A stretch of 64,000 bases of DNA from Prionace glauca (Eukaryota; Chordata; Chondrichthyes; Carcharhiniformes; Carcharhinidae): positions 14,327,386 to 14,391,385 of the forward strand of contig CM075760.1 in assembly GCA_037974335.1 (NCBI GenBank), read 5' to 3'. The notes under the pieces were generated by a model. That model had not been told where the DNA came from, did not search any database, and saw only the letters and a list, made by a program, of their open reading frames with translations. This document shows positions 54,901-64,000 of this stretch, piece after piece (the stretch's first letter is position 1; the number at the start of each line of letters is the position of its first letter). A program made the position numbers and the translations under genes.

Positions 54901-57900
54901 CCTCCCTCTCTCTCAGTAACTTCATTGCAGTGTTAATGTGAGCCTTACTTGTGACACTAATAAACTTTAAAACTTTAAGTACCCTCTCTGTCCCTTTGTC
55001 TCTCTCTCTCTTTCTGTCTCTATCTATGTCTCTCTCTCTCTCTCAATAACTTCTTTGCAGTGTTAATGTGAGCCTTACATGTGACACTAATAAACTTTAA
55101 AAATTTAAGTACCCTCTCTCTCCCTTTATCTCTGGCTTTCTGTTTCTTTATTTAGGTCTTCTGTCTCTCTCTCTCTCTCAGTAACTTCTTTGCAGTGTTA
55201 ATGTGAGCCTTGTGACAGTAATAAATAAGTTATAAAACTTTCAACTTTAAACCCTAAATCTGACTGTGTCTGAATTCAGAGCCCAGGTCAGTGCCAGATT
55301 GAGAGGGGGGTCAGTATTGAGCAGAATGGACAGACAGTTTGATAGAAAGTTTGCAGAAACTACAGGGAGTGTTTGGAAACATGTTGGGGGTTGTGGAAAG
55401 GTCAGTGTGTAACAAGCTGAGGGAAGGGGTTTCCAGTTCACATCTTGCTGCTGTTTGGGGCAGTGGGAGTTCCCTTTGCATTTCCAGGGAGCTGTGAACC
55501 CTCAGGGCTTTCTGCCTATCTCTGTTTGAACAGTTTAATATGTTTAAACACTCAGACCTCTGGCCCTTGTTGGGAATATCAGAATATCTCACTGCCCACC
55601 CCCCCAGTACACACACCCCCCCACAAACCTCCCACCCTGTGTGTGTGTGTTGTCCCAAGTCTGGAGACTTCCCCACAGTCTCCTGAAAGTTTTTAACCTC
55701 CCTCTGAGAACCCCCCCTTTTTAAAACAAAATCCCTCTGGTGCACAGCAAGATCCCACAGGACACAGTCAGTTGTGTGGAGTGTTTTTTACTTTGGGAAA
55801 TGTTTATACAGAGAGAGAGAGAGTGAGGCAGAGAGAGGCTGAGACAGAAATTAAACTGACAACAATTCACACTGGGGTTTTCTGTCACATTTTATTGAGA
55901 GATGAAATATAGATGGGAATGTGTGTGGGGAGAGGGGAGGGGGTGCAGGGATTGGGAAGAACACTGGAGAGACAGGGAAATTCTCTACCCCCCCCCCCCC
56001 AATCCAAATAGAAATTCCTGGGAAAACAGAGAGAGAGGGAAAAGAATCTGGAGTCAGACAGCACAGAAACAGGCCCTTCGGCCCACCAGCTCAATGCTGG
56101 CCCATCCAATCCCAATCTACACTCCTCCCATTCCCCAGCACTTGCTCCGTAGCCTACGATGCCTCGGAGATTAAAGTGCTCGAATTTCCCCAACCCCCTT
56201 TCCAGCTTTTACCTTGAACCCCACTCTGCGGTCCCTGAGCCAGATCTCGTTTCAAAATAAAAAGTGTGGTCGCTGTCACAGTGCGGGGCAAAGGTCAGAG
56301 GCCCAGAGAGTACACAGCAAGATCCCATAGCAGCAGCAATGTGAACCTGAATCAGATGGGACACATTTCCCCCACCCCACACAACCCCCAACCCTCTCGC
56401 CTGCTGTGAGCCCCCACCCCGCTCACTACCCTGTGTGTGTGTGTGTGTCTGCATCATCCCAAATCTCCACAAAGGCTGGAAATCCCTCTTAAAACTAAAC
56501 CAAACACCTTTTAAAACAAAATCCCTGTGCTGCACAGCAAGATCCCATAGTTGCAGTCAGCTGTGTTGAGTTTTTTTTAATTTGGGAAATGTTTATACAG
56601 AGAGAGAGAGAGTGAGGCAGAGAGAGGCTGAGACAGTGAAATCACCCCCACCCCCCGGGACCCTCAGAATTAAACTGGAGCCCCTGTCCCTGCAGTGCAC
56701 AGCAAGATCCCACAGTCAGCTGTGTCGAGTGTCTTTTTAATCCAGGAAAAATTTATGCAGAGAAAGAGAGAGTGAGGCACAGAGGGGCGGGGACAGTAAA
56801 ATCCAATCCCCCAACCTCCCTGGGACACTCAGAATTAAACTGGACCCCTGTCCCTCACTGATGCCCCCCTCCCTCTAACAGCCTGTGTCTCTCCCCCTGC
56901 ATCTAACCCACACCTACAGCTGTTTTCATCCCTCCCTCTGTCCGTCTCTGTCTCCATCTGTTTCTGCTACAGACGAGACAGGGAGAGAGAGAGAGAGAGA
57001 CAGAGAGAGAAAATACAGACAGAGAGAGAGACAGAGATAGTTCGACAGAGACGAGGAGAGGAGAGAGAACAGGGAGATACAGAGAGAGAGATTTGATATT
57101 GAATTGTGTGCCGTCACATTATTGAGTGTCCTGTAATTTGGTGATTGTTTTATACAGAGAGGCAGAGAGAGAGGTGAAGACAGTGACATTCTCTCCCTGA
57201 CACCCCGGCAAGCTCAGAGACACAGAAGCTGCAGACACTCACAGACACAAACTGCTTTGGTAAGTTTCCCACCATCTCTGTCTCTCTCTCTTTATCGATG
57301 TCTCTGTGTGTCTATCTCCCTCTCTCTCAGTAACTTCATTGCAGTGTTAATGTGAGCCTTACTTGTGACACTAATAAACTTTAAAACTTTAAGTACCCTC
57401 TCTGTCCCTTTGTCTCTCTCTCTCTTTCTGTCTCTATCTATGTCTCTCTCTCTCTCTCTCAGTAACTTCTTTGCAGTGTTAATGTCAGCCTTGTGACAGC
57501 AATAAATACATTTTAAATCTTTGAACTTTAAACCCTATCTGTGACTCTGTCTGAACTCAGAGCCCAGGTCAGTGCCAGATTGAGAGGGGGGTCAGTATTG
57601 AGTAGAATGGACAGACAGTTTGATAGAAAGTTTGCAGAAACTACAGGGAGTGTTTGTAAACATGTTGGGGGTTGTGGAAAGGTCAGTATGTAACAAGCTG
57701 AGGGAAGGGGTTTCCAGTTCACATCTTGCTGCTGTTTGGGGCAGTGGGAGTTCCCTTTGCATTTCCAGGGAGCTGTGAACCCTCAGGGCTTTCTGCCTGT
57801 CTCTGTTTGAACAGTTTAATATGTTTAAACACTCAGACCTCTGGCCCTTGTTGGGAATATCAGAATATCTCACTGCCCACCCCCCCCCCAGTACACACAC

Positions 57901-58090
57901 CCCCCCCCACAAACCCCCCACCCTGTGTGTGTGTGTCTGTTGTCCCAAGTCTGGAGAATTCCCCACAGTCCCCTGAAAGTTTTTAACCTCCCTCTGAGAA
58001 AACCCCCCGTTTTTAAAACAAAATCCCTGTGGTGCACAGCAAGATCCCACAGGACACAGTCAGCTGTGTGGAGTGTTTTTTACTTTGGGA
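51931..58090. repeat. Triplicated unit of about 2.3 kb
   Basis: Copies begin near 51931, 53695 (5' part missing) and 55851. Each contains a LINE 3' tail on minus (52158, 53699 and 56070: CTCAATGCTGGCCCATCC), one or more CAGCAAGATCCCA words, GA-rich and GT-rich tracts, a GAAGCTGCAGACACTCACA word (53270, 54810, 57226), SINE 3' tails (TAACTTCATTGCAGTGTTAA), and GCCCAGGTCAGTGCCAGATT (53563, 55280, 57561). Spacing between copies 2 and 3 is about 2.29-2.42 kb. No conserved coding frame was seen. Confidence 0.85.
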
Positions 58091-58231
58091 AATGTTTATA
58101 CAGAGATTGAATACAGAGTTTTTTACTTTGGGAAATGTTTATACAGAGTCTGCACATTCTCCCCCTGTCTGTGTGGGTTTTTTTCCCAAAGTCCAAAGGA
58201 CTTGCTGGTTCGGTGCATTGAGCATTTTCCC

Positions 58232-59264
58232 TCATGTGAATATTGAACGATATTATCCGTGATTGGAGTTTCCAGAAGGAGTTCCCCTTTTTCTATAACC
58301 TGACACCGCACACAAACCGTGTTCTTCACTCCCCACAGGGGGATATTGTCTGGAGATTGAAGTTGGGATTATTTCAGACTGCAAATTGTACATTCGATAC
58401 AGTTATCAGATCCCTTCAAATGATAGTGTTTTCAATCGTGAAAATATCATTGCGTGAAATTTAGATAATTATAATGGAAATATTAACGTTTATTTCTTAG
58501 TGTCACAAGTAGGATTACATTAACATTGCAATGAAGTTACTGTGACAAACCGTTCTCAGGATCTGTGTGTATGTTCGCACGCTTGTAAGTCTGTGTGTGT
58601 GTGTGTGTGTGTTTGTCTGTGTGTGTGTGTGTGTGTGTGCCCCTGTAAGTCTGTTTGTGCGTGTGTTTGTCAGTGTGTGTGCGTATGACCCTGTAAGTCT
58701 GTGTATGTGTGTGTGTGTGTGTGCCCCTGTAAGTCTGTGTATGTGTGTGTTTGTCAGTGTGTGCGTGTGTTTGTCAGTGTGTGTGCGTATGACCCTGTAA
58801 GTCTGTGTATGTGTCTGTGTGTGTGTGCCCCTGTAAGTCTGTGTATGTGTGTGTGTGTGCGCTCTCCTGTAAGTCTCTGTGTGTGTGTTTGTCAGTATGT
58901 GTGTGTGTGCCTCTGTACGTCTGTGTATGTGTGTGTGTGTATGTGTGTGTGTGTGTGTGTGTGTCCCTTGTAAATGTCTCTGCCCTTGTGCCCTTGTAAA
59001 ACAAAACCTTGAAAATTTCTGACAAACGAAGTACAGAGGGCAGAAAAGTTTGCACACTAAGATTCTGAATGTGATTAACATCTGACAACTGCATCGAATG
59101 TACAATTTGCAGTCTGAAATAATCCCAACTTCAATCTCCGGACAATATCCCCCTGTGGGGAATGAAGAACACGATTTATGTGCGGTGTCAGGTTATAAAA
59201 AGGGGGGGAGGGGGAACTCCTTCTGGAAACTCCAATCACGGATAATATCTTTCAATATTCACAT
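58232..59264. repeat. Inverted repeat with arms of about 170 bp around a TG-rich minisatellite
   Basis: The left arm 58232-58404 (TATTATCCGTGATTGGAG to AATTGTACATTCGAT) is mirrored by 59091-59264 (ATCGAATGTACAATT to CTCCAATCACGGATAATA). Between them is a degenerate (TG)n minisatellite (58565-58975) with CCCCTGTAAGTCTGTG units. No coding frame. Confidence 0.85.
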
Positions 59265-59835
59265 TTCAGTGGTTCCCAGACTCACAAATACCAGCGCCTG
59301 CAGTTACAGTGAGCCGCCAGCAGATGGTGGTGCTGCATCACTCTAATCACAAAAAAGTGCAGCAGGTTTGAGGAGAGATTTGGGGAAAATTTATTTCCCT
59401 GTTTCTCCAGACAGGGAACAATTAGTAAAGCAACTGCATTAATCTCTCTGTCTGTAATATTCATTTTAACGGCCTTTATTAACATTGTGTCAGTCCTGGA
59501 TAGATAAAATATTCCCATTTTGAAGCTTTTGGTCTACATTATACAAGTTACCCTGATGCAGGAAAAGACCACCGGAGTTGGAATGAAAATGTTGAACCCT
59601 CATTCCTGTCACGATTTTCACTGACTTTTTACTGTGTTTACGCCAGTCCAACGCCGGCATACCCACATCACGATTTTCCCTGCCAGTTATAAACATCAAC
59701 AGATTTCACATTTATTTAGCAGGAAAGGTTTTGGTGTTGGTTCTTGAGCAACAGGCGGTCCCTAAAACATAATAAACAAAGAGGTTAAATGTTGCTTCAA
59801 TTGTTTCTGTTGGTTATTCTCTTTCTCTTATGAAC

Positions 59836-60968
59836 GCGCATCTCTGACATCTCCTCCACTCACACAACCCTGTGAGATGTCTGTACTGATCTTATTGTGG
59901 CATCATGAGCGTTCCACATACAACATGAGTTCCATCTATAAATTCTCATCTTGAACATTTCAATTGAAATTTCAAGGCGAGCAGAGGTTTCTGAGCAGAA
60001 TGGTTCAGATTCCCATCCCCTTTAATGTGAACAAGTTGTTTCTGATTTCCCTACAGAGGTTGTCTATTAAACATTGACTGAACACAGGGGGTGAATGTGA
60101 GAAGCTGAAGTTTCCAGTTGAAGAGGTTCCCAGTGTCTCTGAGCAGCTGAACTGGGGAAGTCTTTGGGCAGAGAATCAGCTGCTGCTATTTCCCTTCCTG
60201 ACCACCGGGGGTCGCTATAACACGCCCGGGCGCTGCTCCGCCCAGTGTCACCTCTTGCCCACTCCGGCCCGGCCGCTGCTCGTTGGCGGAACATCCGGGG
60301 CCTGTAGAGAGGCGGGGACAGCCGCCATATTGCAGTGACGTCACCTTCAGCCCCTCCCCCGTCGAGGAAAAAGCGACGGTTGAGAAATGTAGAAAGTGAG
60401 AGAAATTCCCACCCGGAAATCCCACCCGGAGCGGAATTAAAATTAAATAAAATACATATTTTTATAAAGAGGCAGGTGGCGGAACCGCGCATGTGCGGTA
60501 GTATTTTCCCAGAGCGCACCGCGCGGGTGTGATTGAAAAACAGACGGAATAAAAACAGAAACGATTTTCCCGAATGGAGAAGGAACAGAAAGTCTGACGG
60601 GTGAGGATGTGAATAATAATCATCAAGATTCAACATATTAAGAGATTCAAATGTCACTGCCTGGGCGCATGTGCAGGAGGGGAATTCCCCCAGAGTGCAG
60701 CGCGCGGGACGCCGTCTCCCCTGGCAACGCAAGATGGCCGCTGCCGGCGGCGGGTGTGATTGTGGCACAGGCGCAGTGAGGTCTGCCTGCAGCCCATTGT
60801 CCAGATTGCCCCCCAGTGGATGTGGTGGGGAGGTGCAGCAGATGGAGCAACAATCCCAGTTTCAATGGGGGGAGAGAAGCTGCAATTCTGCTCCCTGTTG
60901 TTCACTCCTCTCCCCAGTCTCAGCATTGCAGAGTGTTTAAACAAGAGGATGCATTGTCACAGCAGCAG
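59836..60968. repeat. Third copy of the CpG-rich block
   Basis: Matches arm B 35251-36444 in direct orientation. It carries the CCATATTGCAGTGACGTCACC motif pair near 60326-60346 and a single 33-bp minisatellite unit. Neither the tRNA cassette nor the CR1 fragment of the arms follows, so only the promoter-like part was copied here. It lies about 1.7 kb past the end of the immunoglobulin transcript. Confidence 0.85.
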
Positions 60969-61330
60969 GGTCTCCTCGTCCTTCCGGTAGTAAGGTGACC
61001 AGAACTGGACGCAGTTCTCCAAATGCGGTCTAACCAACTTTCTGCACAACTGTAGCATTAGACGCCAGCTCCTATACTATATACCCCTTCCTATAAAGGC
61101 TAGTATTCCGTAAGCTTTCTTCGCAACCTTCTCCACCTGTGTTGCCACCTTCAGAGACTTGAGCACTTGCAGTCCCGGGTCCCTCTGCATTTCTATACTC
61201 TTAACTGGTCTACCCTTTATCATGTAATTCCCCTCTACATTATTCCTTCCAAAATGCATCACCTCGCATTTATCAGGATCAATATCTATCTTGAGAAATT
61301 TGCCTACCTCGGAATTCCTCCCACAGAAAT
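60969..61330 (-). mobile_element. CR1 LINE RT C-terminal fragment
   Basis: The minus strand encodes MMHFGRNNVEG, IEMQRDPGLQVLKSL and KAYGILAFIGRGI, matching the region after FADDTK in the intact-frame CR1 at 10173-11504. Confidence 0.8.
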
Positions 61331-61449
61331 ATTACCACGATGCCACTGTCACCCTTTCAACATTGATAGATTACTTACAGCAGAGAAGAAGACCGCTTTG
61401 AATCGTCATGTATGCGTTTGCCCTCTAAAAGACCAGTTCATCCAATAAC

Positions 61450-61870
61450 ACTCTGTACCCCACAGTCTAGCATTTTGTTCATTTTCAGACAATTATCCAA
61501 TCCCATTTTGAACCCATTAATTGGCTCTGCCTGCAGCACACTCTCAAACAGCACATTCCAGGTCTGGATCACTCACTGTCTGAAAATGTTTTTTCCTGAT
61601 GTCTCCATGTTTCCTTCACCAATTTACTTCAACCCGTGCCCTCTGTGTCAAAATCCTTCTGCCATTGAAAGTTTCTCTCTATCTACTCTGTCAAGACCCC
61701 TCAGGATTTTGAATGCCTCATTACAGTCACATCAGCAACTTTCTGTGAAGAAACTTAGTCCCAAACTCTCCAAAATATGTTCGCCACTGAAGTTTCTGAT
61801 CTCTGGAATTATTCTCGTGTTTTCCTCCTGCATCCAGTCCTCTGATTTTACATTCTGCCTTACGTTCGGT
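61450..61870 (-). mobile_element. Old LINE fragment
   Basis: CCCATTTTGAACCCATTAAT, CCAGGTCTGGATCACTCACT and AAAATCCTTCTGCCATTG on plus are the reverse complement of a diverged LINE C-terminal region. The clade is uncertain. Confidence 0.45.
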
Positions 61871-62004
61871 CAGTTAGTGCTAGCTTGAACACATGAAACA
61901 CCCTTCATGCCCTGGAGTGAAGATTCGGAGCAAATTCATTTCTCATTTCTGGCGGACTAAGGGGAATCAGACAAGGTTAATGGCAGTTTAAATGCTGCTG
62001 GTCC

Positions 62005-62450
62005 TCCATAAGACCATAGGAAAGAAACATGAGAAATAGGAGCAGGAGTAGGCCATCTAGCCCTTCGAGTCTGCCCCGCCATTCAATAAGATCATGGCTG
62101 ATCTGAAGTGGATCAGTTCCACTTTCCCGCTTTCTCCCCATAACCCTTAATTCCCTTGTCTGTCAAAATCTACCCGTGTCTTAAATATATTCAACGAGGT
62201 AGCCTCCACCACTTCAATGGGCAGAGAATTCCAAAGATTCACCATCCCTTTGAGTGAAGAAGTTCCTCCTCAACTCTGACCTAAAGTGCACCTCTCCCCC
62301 CCTTATCTTGAGGCTGTGCTCTCTAGTCCTGCTATCCTTTCTAAGTGGGAAGAATCCCTCTCCCTCTACCCTATCCATCCCTTTCATTATCTTATACGTC
62401 TCTATAACATCCCCCCTCATCCTTCTAAACTCCATGACAGACCAGTTTAT
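62005..62450 (-). mobile_element. CR1 LINE 3' end, 5'-truncated
   Basis: Plus text GGAGCAGGAGTAGGCCATCT and CGCCATTCAATAAGATCATG; the minus strand encodes FRSELRRNFFTQRD. It lies about 270 bases beyond the end of the immunoglobulin transcript. Confidence 0.8.
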
Positions 62451-62714
62451 GAGTGAATTCACTGAGGTTCTCCTCATTCTTCATTCATTCTGTCTCTGGA
62501 TTTGATCAGAAAAAGGCAGAGATGAAGGTGTCTTTACACGGGTGGGTCACTGGGTGGCGCAGTGACTCTGTCTCTAGAGGGTCCTGAGTTCAACCACATC
62601 CCACCCATGACTGGGGGGGACATGACTATCTGGGAAAGGGGGGGAAACCGGATCATAGGGAAATGGAGCGGAGTTGATGGGTTTAGGAGAACGGAATTAA
62701 GCCAAGACCGGGAT

Positions 62715-63198
62715 GGTTAAATTTTTATTCAAAATTTATTTAAAAATTCAGAGAATATTTTACAGCGAAATTGTTTTTTTTTAAAGTTAGGAAAGTGAAC
62801 ATAGCGATCGAGGGTCACATTGAGAACAGGAGACATGTACGGAGAATCCGTCAATATTTGTACATCTGTTACATTAACCAGAAAGAGAATACAGATCCTT
62901 AATAGAAAGAGGAATTAACAAACGTGAATAAGGAATGAGAAATTATTTATACATTAAGTTTACACTAGGGGGGAAACTATTAACCACAATAACATTATAA
63001 CAAAAAAAACCTCGTACTTTTCACACTGAAAACTGAAATAATGTCTATTGTTGCCTCAGTTACAGATCCAGAATGATAAACTGAGAGAAATTTACTGATA
63101 GATTCACCGAGAGCAGATATTGTATTGGAGCCATACACAGATCTTTATAATCAGCTGAGGGAAATCTGCAGCGTCCAAAATTCAACCCATCATTTGAT
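62715..63198 (-). CDS. IGHM: Immunoglobulin mu-like heavy chain, last membrane exon (M2) and 3' UTR
   Basis: After a TATTTTACAG acceptor, the exon encodes only ATC AAA TGA (63198-63190): Ile-Lys-stop. With the upstream M1 exon the protein ends TLVKIK; the usual vertebrate IgM tail is TLVKVK, so this is one conservative change. The 3' UTR is about 470 bases, with two AATAAA signals at 62735-62740 and 62724-62729, which set the likely end near 62700-62715. A tiny M2 exon is the known layout for IgM membrane forms. Confidence 0.82.
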
Positions 63199-63332
63199 CT
63201 GTAAAATAAAGAGGCAATATTGAAGCAGATGTTTCTGATGCGGGACATTAATGTTTTTAATCAGTGAAACAATGAGAGATTTTTCAAATCCATTCTGTCA
63301 GTGTGAAATGTGAGTGAATTGAATCATCTCAC

Positions 63333-63460
63333 CTTCACCAGAGTGACGGCAGTGCTGTAGAAAATGCTCAGGAAGAACAGGACGATGAATGTGGAAGCGG
63401 TTGTCCAGATGTTGCTGTTATCATCCTCACTGTCTTCAATCCAGGTGCGGTCGGTGGGGT
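63333..63460 (-). CDS. IGHM: Immunoglobulin mu-like heavy chain, transmembrane exon (M1)
   Basis: A 128-base exon between a CCCCTAG acceptor and a GTGAGA donor. It encodes an acidic linker ([12 protein letters not shown]), then a helix, [20 protein letters not shown], and AVTLVK. Polar Ser/Thr/Tyr residues line the helix, as in IgM membrane segments that pair with CD79. This joins a CH domain exon with one codon base carried over. Function: anchors the B-cell receptor form of the heavy chain, chosen by alternative splicing and polyadenylation over the secreted form. CH, V, D and J parts are not in the window; they lie to the right. IgW is a less likely alternative. The exon looks intact. Confidence 0.88.
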
Positions 63461-64000
63461 CTAGGGGACAGAGGCCAGGAAATGGAATTAGATTACTTTA
63501 TTTATCCAGGGAATCTCATTGTTTTCTTTTCCCTGTTCTCCTTTATAGACTGTTCATTCATTCTCATGTCTAATTTTCAATGTATATCTCCTGTTAAATT
63601 CAGGACACTCAGTAACAGATCTCCATAACTATTTTCACACCTGATCCTTATTGGTATTCCTTGGAGAGTCCATGTCAGAAAGCACTGAAGGTGTTTTCTT
63701 GATAATCAGTTCATTTTGAACTATTTGCCACTAACCCTTATTGAAGAATGTTCTGACTGATCTGGAGGAACATTCCCCTGTCAATGATTGTTTCCACAGA
63801 TGATGACTGATCTGTAAACTGTGAATGCTGCTGTTTAAGATCTGGGATGTATTTTCCAATCTTTGCTTATTTACAGTGGAAATGTTTAGTAAATCATGAG
63901 CTTAATTCAGTTTCTCAACGTGTTTGGCGGTGTTTTGAGAATTGGGATAGTCATCGGTGTGTATGTCCATTCAAATTCACATTTAAATTTTACTTTCATC
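63461..64000. other. Intron upstream of M1; no exon seen
   Basis: AT-rich intron of the immunoglobulin gene, running off the right edge. No CH exon is recognised. Confidence 0.45.

Noticed and set aside
58567-58973. Cys/Val-rich frames in the TG-rich stretch
   Set aside because: Pure (TG)n composition; the reverse strand gives Thr/His repeats equally well.
60067-60768. A 233-codon open frame in the third CpG block
   Set aside because: The paralogous copies in the two arms do not keep the same frame open, so it is not conserved as protein.

Overview
The window looks like chromosomal DNA of a cartilaginous fish, most likely a shark. Four things point there: CR1-type LINEs and tRNA-derived SINEs with elasmobranch-style tails are everywhere; there is a two-exon GPR139-like receptor of the kind expanded in sharks; there are IgM-type membrane exons; and C2H2 zinc-finger exons sit beside clustered tRNA genes. 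No bacterial or plasmid features were seen. All calls are by eye from sequence; no search or folding was run.

Layout. 0-8 kb: two C2H2 zinc-finger exons in divergent orientation (about 0.91-2.16 kb minus, 7.14-7.83 kb plus) around a CpG-rich block at 4.1-4.5 kb that repeats a CRE/ETS/CCAAT-type module. 8-15.5 kb: CR1 LINEs, one inserted into another, then a 67-bp array made from a SINE tRNA-like head and a 52-bp satellite. 15.86-20.79 kb and 31.96-36.48 kb: the two arms of a large inverted duplication. Each arm carries a CpG-rich promoter-like block with a YY1-like minisatellite and the cassette tRNA-Gly(GCC), tRNA-Asn(GTT)-like, tRNA-Glu(TTC), tRNA-Val(TAC). The 11-kb spacer holds further tRNA genes or relics (Glu-CTC, a Lys-bodied tRNA with anticodon CTG, Thr-TGT, Glu-like, Phe-GAA, Val-CAC), one old Ty3/Gypsy fossil and the GPR139-like gene on the minus strand.

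36.5-42.8 kb: LINE and SINE debris, an inverted copy of the 52-bp satellite, and one EMC4 exon with both splice sites. 42.8-58.1 kb is dominated by tandem repeats: a pyrimidine-rich block of about 3.9 kb made of three successive array types, a 30-bp array, an 86-bp array and a triplicated unit of about 2.3 kb. 58.2-59.3 kb: an inverted repeat around a TG-rich minisatellite. 59.8-61 kb: a third copy of the CpG-rich block. 62.7-63.5 kb: the two membrane exons and 3' end of an immunoglobulin mu-like heavy chain on the minus strand; the rest of that gene lies to the right of the window.

The protein genes do not form one pathway. The unifying theme is local duplication: tRNA cassettes, promoter blocks and satellites have been copied in direct and inverted orientation. 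Insertions found in only one arm give a relative order of events.
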